From the NCBI RefSeq assembly GCF_032118995.1, contig NC_092665.1, positions 15,458,012-15,522,011 of the forward strand: 64,000 bases of DNA. Direction: 5' to 3'. Below are positions 57,634 to 64,000 of the stretch, in pieces. The notes under the pieces were generated by a model. That model ran no database searches. It had not been told where the DNA came from and worked only from the letters and a program-made list of their open reading frames with translations. The first letter of the stretch is position 1, and the number at the start of each line of letters is the position of its first letter. Position numbers and translations under genes: made by a program. The stretch is from Asterias amurensis (taxonomy: Eukaryota > Echinodermata > Asteroidea > Forcipulatida > Asteriidae).

Positions 57634-60600
57634 ATGGCTGCTGGACCTCCACAAGAGCGAAACCAAGGTAGGCATTTCTGTCCAGTTTTAGCAGACAAGA
57701 ACATCATATTTATTAATTTTTTAACTGTATGACATCGTAGGAAGTTATAAGCTGTAAAAAAAATTCATCGTTTGCTGTAGTCCAGTTAAAATTTGAGATT
57801 ATGAATGTTGTTTAAATTTGTCTAGTTTCCGGACATAAGTAAGATGATGCACAGATATTATCAAAATGACAATGCTTTGAATCTGAAGTATTCATCAAAT
57901 AACTTATTGAAACATAGTGGTTTGGGAAAGAAGATGCCAAGAGTTCCATACCTTGCCACCACTTTTTCATTAATTTTTACCAAATTGGTATTATCCGTAT
58001 TATTATTAAATTATTTAATTTTCATAATGATTGAATGCAAAACTTCAAAAGTCAAACTTAATTAAAATTTAATTAAAAAAACGTTAAAATTAAAGTGGTG
58101 GCAGGATACAGAAATTTGTCCATGGTTTGTTTTGTTTCGAAAAAGGTCTTCCCTTTGAATTTATATGTTTTATGTGTATCTTTTTGTTACCCAGGCATGT
58201 GTGAATCATGTACTTCATTCTCCAAACTTTTGAAGTTTATTTGTAATAATTAATTAATTAATAAGCATTGGAAGTTTTAATTGAAGATTTTCATGTGTTG
58301 ATTTTTCTGCAGATGCCACAGTGTATGTTGGAGGCCTTGATGAAAAGGTATCGGAAGCGTTAATTTGGGAACTCTTCCTGCAGGCTGGTCCAGTGGGTAA
58401 GGAATACATGTCGTAGTAACTCTCTGAACATTAGTGGGTCATTTTGAGCCACAGTTCACTTTCTTTAAAATCCTTGGTTTCACAACCTGGATAAATTGAG
58501 AGGGCAGTTGACGGATTTCAAATTGTCTACTCGCTAAATTGTTCACACAAGGACGGTCTCGGTGAGATAGAACTCGCCAGAAGCCTGGTTCATACTTCCT
58601 GCGAACGTGATACAAATTTTGACGTCACACATTTGCAACGAAAAATTCGCATCAGTTGAAACGGCTCAACTCCTGCGGAACATTCACTGCAAAAACAGGG
58701 CTGTGACGTCAAAATTTGTATCGCATTCGCAGGAAGTATGAACCAGGCTTTAGTTAATCAACCAACAATTTCCCTTGCTACACAAAATGCCCAACAAAAT
58801 ATTTGCATTTAGTGTGCACAAAACAAGTTCAGGTTAACTTTGTTGTGCTTCATAAAATTGCTGGACATTATCGTTTCCTTTCTGAAAACAAATGCTTGTT
58901 TCTTTTCATTTCAGTAAATACCCACATGCCGAAGGACAGAGTTACCCAGCAGCATCAAAGTTATGGTTTTGTTGAATTCATGAGCGAAGAGGATGCCGAC
59001 TATGCGATCAAAGTCATGAATATGATCAAGCTGTACGGCAAACCTATCAGAGTTAATAAGGTAAGGTCAATGTAAAGAGGTCAAGATAGAGGTCAATCAT
59101 AGGTCATTAAGGTCAATTCTGTTGCACTAAGGTCATGAATATGATTAAGCTGTATGGCAATCTTATCAGTGTTTACACAGTTAATACCTGTTTTTGTTGG
59201 AATTTGGACAATTATGAAGGTTTTGAAGGTTCTATAAGTGTTGTTTAAGGTATTGACAGGAGACTCAGAGAACTTCGCTCTGAGACCGAAGCTTAGTCTT
59301 GAAAGTCACGACCTGGAACAAAGCGAGACCCGAAAAAAGTAGATCTCAAGACTAGTATCGATACTGAGACCAGTCTTAAAACCTGCAAGAAATGGTCGTG
59401 GTCAATAATTAGGTCGAAAAGTAACTATTGATTATGAAACCTTTCAATTGGAAACGTAATATCTCCTTTGACACCCCTCCTCCCCATCTTTCTTTTTTTC
59501 CCTCCTACCATTCTTCTTTCATAAGACTGGCTCTTTATTAACCTTAATGGTTATCATTTCTTGCAGGCCTCGGCGCATCAGAAGAATCTTGATGTGGGAG
59601 CCAACATCTTCATCGGTAACCTTGATCCTGAGATTGATGAGAAGCTTCTCTACGACACATTCAGTGCCTTTGGCGTCATCTTACAAACACCAAAGGTAAG
59701 ATCCCAAAAACTAAAATTAAAATATAGAAAGGAGAGGTACATCAAGGGATCGACAGAACTTAAATGTGAAAAAAAGGAAAGCTGCATTTTTAAATTAATG
59801 TTCATTTCAGAAAAAACTTCCTAGTGGCAATATTAAATTGGTAGTTTGTGCCTTTTGTTGAACATTGGAAATCTTCAAAATATGAGAATGTTCACAATAT
59901 TTAGAAAATTTTTCCTGGGAATGGTTTTGCCTGGGATGCTGTAGTTGTTGAAAAATGAGCTGAACTAGTTATATGAGGCCTGCCATCAACAGCTGCAGTG
60001 CTTCTCAAAAAGTACATTTTGTATTGTCATTAATGTATGGAGTATTTACCAATCTATTACCCAACCTTTAAGATGTCTGTCTTGATATTTTCAATTCAGA
60101 TTATGCGTGATCCAGACACAGGCAACTCCAAGGGATACGCATTTATCAACTTTGCGAGTTTCGAGGCTGCGGATGCTGCCATTGAGGCTATGAATGGGCA
60201 ATACTTATGCAATCGTGCAATCAGTATATCGTATGCTTTCAAGAAAGACGCCAAGGGTGAAAGACATGGCTCGTCTGCAGGTAATTTCAGACTTTATCTA
60301 AATTTGTGAAAAACAGCTGGTTTTTTATTTGAGATTACTCATGTTAGTTTTTAAATAAGATTTACAAACAAGAGCATTTCTTTTCTGGTTTATTTAAGAA
60401 ATTTCACTTTTTCCCGCCAAGAGTTCACTATTACACATGTCCTTTTTACTTGTAAACTCTTTAAATAATGAATTATTTCTTTGAATATTATTTATCCGAT
60501 CTACAGAGCGTCTTCTTGCAGCTCAGAATCCCCTGTCTCAAGCCGACAGACCCCATCAGCTCTTCGCCGACGCACCGGCTCCAGCTCAACCTAACGGCCT

Positions 60601-62956
60601 TCCTCCTCCAATTATCCCCCCTCTAGGGGTACCGCCCCCTCCCCCAGGTAAGATCCAGCCTCGTGCCTTCTAAGAATTTTTCCTGATTTCAAGATGTTTC
60701 TCAAAATCTCCTTGAGCTTTCAAATTTTCTTGACAGAAGTAGAGCAGCCACCAACGGGAGAAAGAAATAGTCCACATTTTCTAAGTGAAGCATATTTCAT
60801 TTGTTGATTTTGATTAATTTTTTCAAACGTGCATGCATTTTGTATTTAGTGGCCTTTTGATCATTTTGAGTATGAAATTACAATTAATGACCTTATAGCT
60901 CTGAGCCGGCAAAATTATGTGTTAAAAACACTATACTATTGGATTTGTTAATTTGTTAGGTTGCTGGCCTAATTCTGGCGTAAATCACTGGACTTAATTT
61001 ATTTTGTGGTCCAGTGGGTATTTTGAGCTCTGGAGGTGATTCAATTCAGATACACATTTATTCTATACTTCTATACTTCTATGATTTTTTTCTTTTTTAA
61101 ATACTAGAACTATGAATTAAAGCAAAAGTAACTTTACTAGCAGTATAGCAGGATAAATGTAATAAGTAGAGTATACTGAGTTTTCATTGATTGACAATAT
61201 TTTTGTTTCCTGTTTCTTATCCACAGCCACCTCTGGTCCTCCTCCCGGTATGCCCCCCATCCCACCCCCAGGTGTACCCCTCTTACCGCCGCCTGGTGTA
61301 CCTCCACCCGGGATGTTCCCCCCAAACATGCCAATGCCACCTTTCATGCCAGGGATGCCTTTCCCCCCGATGGGTATGCCGCCTCCTCCTCCAGGGCAAG
61401 ATGGCCAGAACCAAGGAGGCCCTCCTCGTGGGATGCCCCCCATGCATCATCCAGGTACGTCATTCTTACTTCAAGAAGCTCCTCCCAACGCTAAATTGAG
61501 TTTTTATTCTGTCGTGAACACCCAGTGGTCAGAAGGAGCTGAAAGCCAACAGGGCCTAATTTCATGGCACTGCTTGCCATAAGCAAAGAATCGGCGCTTG
61601 CGGGGAATTCTGTTCTTAAATGTCGAGCATATTTTACGGGTTGGCATGAATTTTTGCTTGTGCACGTACGCACTCCATGCTATTAGACATTCTACGCTTA
61701 CTCAGCTAGCCCAGATATTTGGCGCTTGCCACACAATGAGAGAACTGTGATGTAAGCGTGGAATTCGACGGTAAGCAGAGGCATGAAATTGGGCCCTAGT
61801 CCCAAACAGCAAACCAACTTGCGGTGGATATTTCTTCAGTTATAACAGAGGCTTCAAATTCAAATTATCCCTTGTATAAATAAATGACTTGTATAAACAA
61901 AATGTATTTCCTAGTCGTAGGTTTTATTTTTTTGATAAGGTTTCAAACTCCAATCAACTTTTGTCTTCTATCTCTAGGAATGGGACCTCGAGATGGTCCA
62001 CCCGGTATGTACCCTCCTCCATTCCAAGGGGGTAGAATGCCGCCAAGAGGCCCACCACCATTTGGTAAGTTAAAAAATATTTACTAATCTTTGACTAATA
62101 ATATCTAATAGTAAATATTGTTATTATTGTGTGCGTGACAGTGCCTCGTACATATTTTCTTCTGGATGTTTTTTGACTTGAGTGCTGGGTGTTCCAAGAT
62201 CGAGTCTCAAAACACACATCATGTCAAAAGCATTAAGTTCCTCTTAAAGGATTTGGGTACTTTTTCAAAATGTCCATGGATTTACATTAAACTTAAACTT
62301 ACTGAGGTGCTGTAGTTTTTGAATGAGTAAACAAATGTCATGAAAATACGTTTGTAAATGATTAAAATAATTTTCGTCTCATGAGACGAAAATTATTTTC
62401 ATGACATTGTTTTACCCATTTCCCAAAAACTACAGCACCTCAGCACGTAATATTTTCAGGGAAGCTTTCTACTATCATTATCTTCAAACTGTGTAAGTTT
62501 AGTGTAAATCTGTGGACATTGTGTTTTGACAAAAGTTACATAGACCCTTTAACTGTATTTTCTGTTGGTCTGTTGGTCAGTTAACCTAGTTGTTTTTTTC
62601 TGACGACTTTGGCGGATTTTTCTGCTTTAATAAGACTTTGTTATTATTATTACTACTCATTTACTTGCCAGTTATAAAGGGGATATAATCGTCCATGTTT
62701 AGACTTAAGATTAAATTTTGTAACATCTGTTGCTTTTTTGTCATGGTGGGATTTTCCATTGAAAAAAAAGGGAATCAATTAAAAGGACATAAAATTGATA
62801 ATTGTTTGATCTGTTCTAAATCTATCTTTTCTAGGAATGCGTGGAGGACCAAGAGGCATGCCCCCTATGCGTGGAATGCGCCCTCCGATGCGACCCCCTC
62901 AACGCCATTTTGGACCTCCAAGGAATTGGCAGGATTCGAACCCACCACAACAATAG
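57634..62956 (+). CDS. SF3B4: Splicing factor 3b subunit 4 (SF3B4/SAP49), 9 coding exons
   Basis: Exons: 57634-57667, 58313-58396, 58915-59060, 59567-59695, 60100-60280, 60507-60647, 61227-61454, 61978-62064, 62835-62956; all GT-AG, phases close to 1152 nt (383 aa; the human protein is 424). RRM1 has RNP2 VYVGGL (15-20) and RNP1 YGFVEF (56-61); RRM2 has RNP2 IFIGNL (102-107) and RNP1 KGYAFINF (142-149). The RRM half is nearly identical to the human protein as I know it (for example [18 protein letters not shown]). Residues from about 208 on are a Pro/Gly/Met-rich tail with GMPP and PPPG repeats, shorter than in human. Family role: nuclear; part of SF3b in the U2 snRNP, contacts pre-mRNA near the branch site and binds SF3B2. 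Introns carry several MITEs and a relic exon copy. Confidence 0.97.
58581..58750. mobile_element. MITE with two CRE sites in SF3B4 intron 2
   Basis: Inverted ends AAGCCTGGTTCATACTTCCT and AGGAAGTATGAACCAGGCTT; complementarity extends about 45 bp inward. Each arm contains a perfect CRE TGACGTCA (58620-58627 and 58704-58711). A truncated relative is at 37362-37497. Target duplication not clear. Confidence 0.8.
59064..59135 (+). promoter_or_regulatory. Array of six AGGTCA half-sites
   Basis: AGGTCA occurs at 59064, 59078, 59090, 59101, 59110 and 59130, all in the same direction, in the first 75 bp of SF3B4 intron 3. Gaps between half-sites are 8, 6, 5, 3 and 14 nt, so DR5 and DR3 pairs exist. 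These are nuclear-receptor half-sites by consensus, but the array could also be a decayed short tandem repeat born at the splice donor (GTAAGGTCA). Confidence 0.4.
59132..59183 (+). pseudogene. Relic duplicate of the end of SF3B4 exon 3
   Basis: The intron segment GTCATGAATATGATTAAGCT and what follows aligns with the exon 3 end with about 5 changes in 42 nt, would read [14 protein letters not shown] against [14 protein letters not shown], and lies about 120 bp downstream of the original. It has no acceptor at the equivalent boundary and lacks the rest of the exon, so it is a non-functional partial duplication. Confidence 0.75.
61552..61797. mobile_element. Foldback element in SF3B4 intron 7
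   Basis: GGGCCTAATTTCATGGCACT at left and GAGGCATGAAATTGGGCCCT at right are inverted; inner GCTTGCC...GGTAAGC also pair. Same family as 33200-33354. Confidence 0.65.
62244..62552. mobile_element. TTAA-flanked MITE, family 3, in SF3B4 intron 8
   Basis: Starts TTAAAGGATTTGGGTACTTT and ends AAAGTTACATAGACCCTTTAA. Long inner arms (GAGGTGCTGTAGTTTTTG / AAAAACTACAGCACCTC) lead to a perfect palindromic centre around 62363-62398 (AAAATAATTTTCGTCTC and its complement). TTAA ends again suggest a piggyBac-type MITE. Confidence 0.8.
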
Positions 62957-63900
62957 TCTTGAGAAGCGGTTCAAGTTTATATCTAGGTTGACTCTTTGTA
63001 GTTTTATTTTACCGTTGTGACTCGCCATGTTGTTTCTTGGAAAATCATAGTCAACAAATTTCTTAAGAACCTTTTTTTTTGGGGGGGGGGGGTGTTCAAC
63101 CCCCTGACCCATGATACCCCTCTACCGAATGGTTCTCTACTATGCGGAGACTTTGGGAACAAGAGCCATGCCCCCAATGGTGGCAGATTTACCTTGTTAA
63201 TTTCCAATGATTACGTAGTTCTGAGCATGTGCGCATTACTGACAATAATGGATTTACCTGGCAAGTCTGCTGCCACCTAGCGCTTCAAGAATCCCCCATT
63301 CCCAAACCTTGATTTTCTGGTTTAGTTTGAGTTCTGAAGGTACTTAATTTTGTAATCAGTGGGGGGGGTACTCTTATTTTATTATTTGAAACAATATAGC
63401 GCACATAATCATGAGCTATTTGCACAGTTGCCAACTCGCCCTGATTCTGCAGAAGATTTGCTGAAACTCGACCAATCTGTCCGTGTTGGGATGAACAAAT
63501 TTAAAAATCTCCCTGATTATTGAAACTTGGTTCCTATTATGTTGAATGTAGTCATCTCCCTGGTTTTAGAAGAAAAACTCCTCAATTGCAAGATGCAAAT
63601 GTTCTGCGTTTGCATGACCCCTCTGCACAATTGTTGCTGGCATTGTTTTGTTTTTACTGTTTTGGGAGAAGTTTCACAAAAATGTTTAGAGGGAAGGTAC
63701 TCCTCAAAAATGTTATTGTAAATTCTTTGATTTTGGCAAAATTTGTTCGAACGATTGATGTTATTGAACATGTTGCATCTTTTTACACGCATCTAGTCTA
63801 TGAGGATTCTTTGTAAATATTCTTTTGTAAGAAACGTTAAAAATTTCTTTCACAGTTTTTAGCGTTTTTCTTTTTTTGTACAAACAAGAAATAAAGAGGA
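62957..63900 (+). other. Probable SF3B4 3' UTR
   Basis: No gene-like frame follows the stop codon. AATAAA at 63890-63895 could end the transcript, giving a UTR of about 0.94 kb. The stretch includes a T9-G12 run (63072-63092) and one CTCF-like block at 63270-63282. An earlier end cannot be excluded. Confidence 0.5.
63890..63895 (+). other. Candidate poly(A) signal of SF3B4
   Basis: Canonical AATAAA, 934 bp past the stop, followed within 30 bp by a G/T-containing stretch. Confidence 0.45.
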
Positions 63901-64000
63901 ATGTAAATAGTACGGGATGAGTAACCATGTGTCATGTCTTGGTACAAAAGCATTTCTCATGGACTGATTAAATTAGTCTTGATCCAAGACATTATTGAAG

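Noticed and set aside
1..64000. CRISPR arrays, bacterial operons, phage genes
   Set aside because: No such structure; all genes are spliced animal genes.

Overview
This is animal nuclear DNA with an AT-rich background, spliced genes, and introns and spacers packed with short inverted-repeat (MITE/foldback) elements and tRNA-derived SINE-like sequences. A doublecortin-plus-EMAP gene and repeat types that I associate with sea-star genomes point to an echinoderm, most likely an asteroid. The echinoderm call is moderately secure; the class is inference.

Three protein-coding genes could be rebuilt exon by exon, with every splice phase closing. (1) 10711-15948, minus: a HES (hairy/enhancer-of-split) bHLH-Orange repressor, 4 exons, 436 aa, ending in WRPW. 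(2) 35706-56383, minus: a DCX-EMAP protein (two doublecortin domains, HELP, WD40 propeller), 21 coding exons, 1208 aa, including 27-nt and 33-nt exons. (3) 57634-62956, plus: splicing factor SF3B4 (SAP49), 9 coding exons, 383 aa, divergent from gene 2 across about 1.25 kb.

Layout: 1-9.7 kb has no recognisable gene and holds diverged repeats. 9.7-16.6 kb holds hes and its proximal promoter. 16.6-35.7 kb is a gene-free interval that carries five of eight perfect Su(H)/RBPJ-type sites (YGTGGGAA) found from hes intron 3 to 25 kb. One of these lies in a candidate enhancer near 20.4 kb with POU, SOX and HES-type motifs. The rest of this interval is tandem and foldback repeats. 35.7-56.4 kb is DCX-EMAP; its 8.7-kb first intron contains two identical antisense tRNA-Phe-like genes, each with an insertion of about 30 nt in the T arm. 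56.4-57.6 kb is a shared divergent promoter and 57.6-64 kb is SF3B4.

The three genes do not form a pathway: hes is a likely Notch target, DCX-EMAP a microtubule/cilium protein and SF3B4 a core spliceosome component. The most notable non-genic signals are the modified tRNA-Phe pair, the RBPJ-site cluster, two dispersed motifs that fit the CTCF core, hammerhead-ribozyme-like repeats, and a relic exon copy with a nuclear-receptor half-site array in SF3B4 intron 3.
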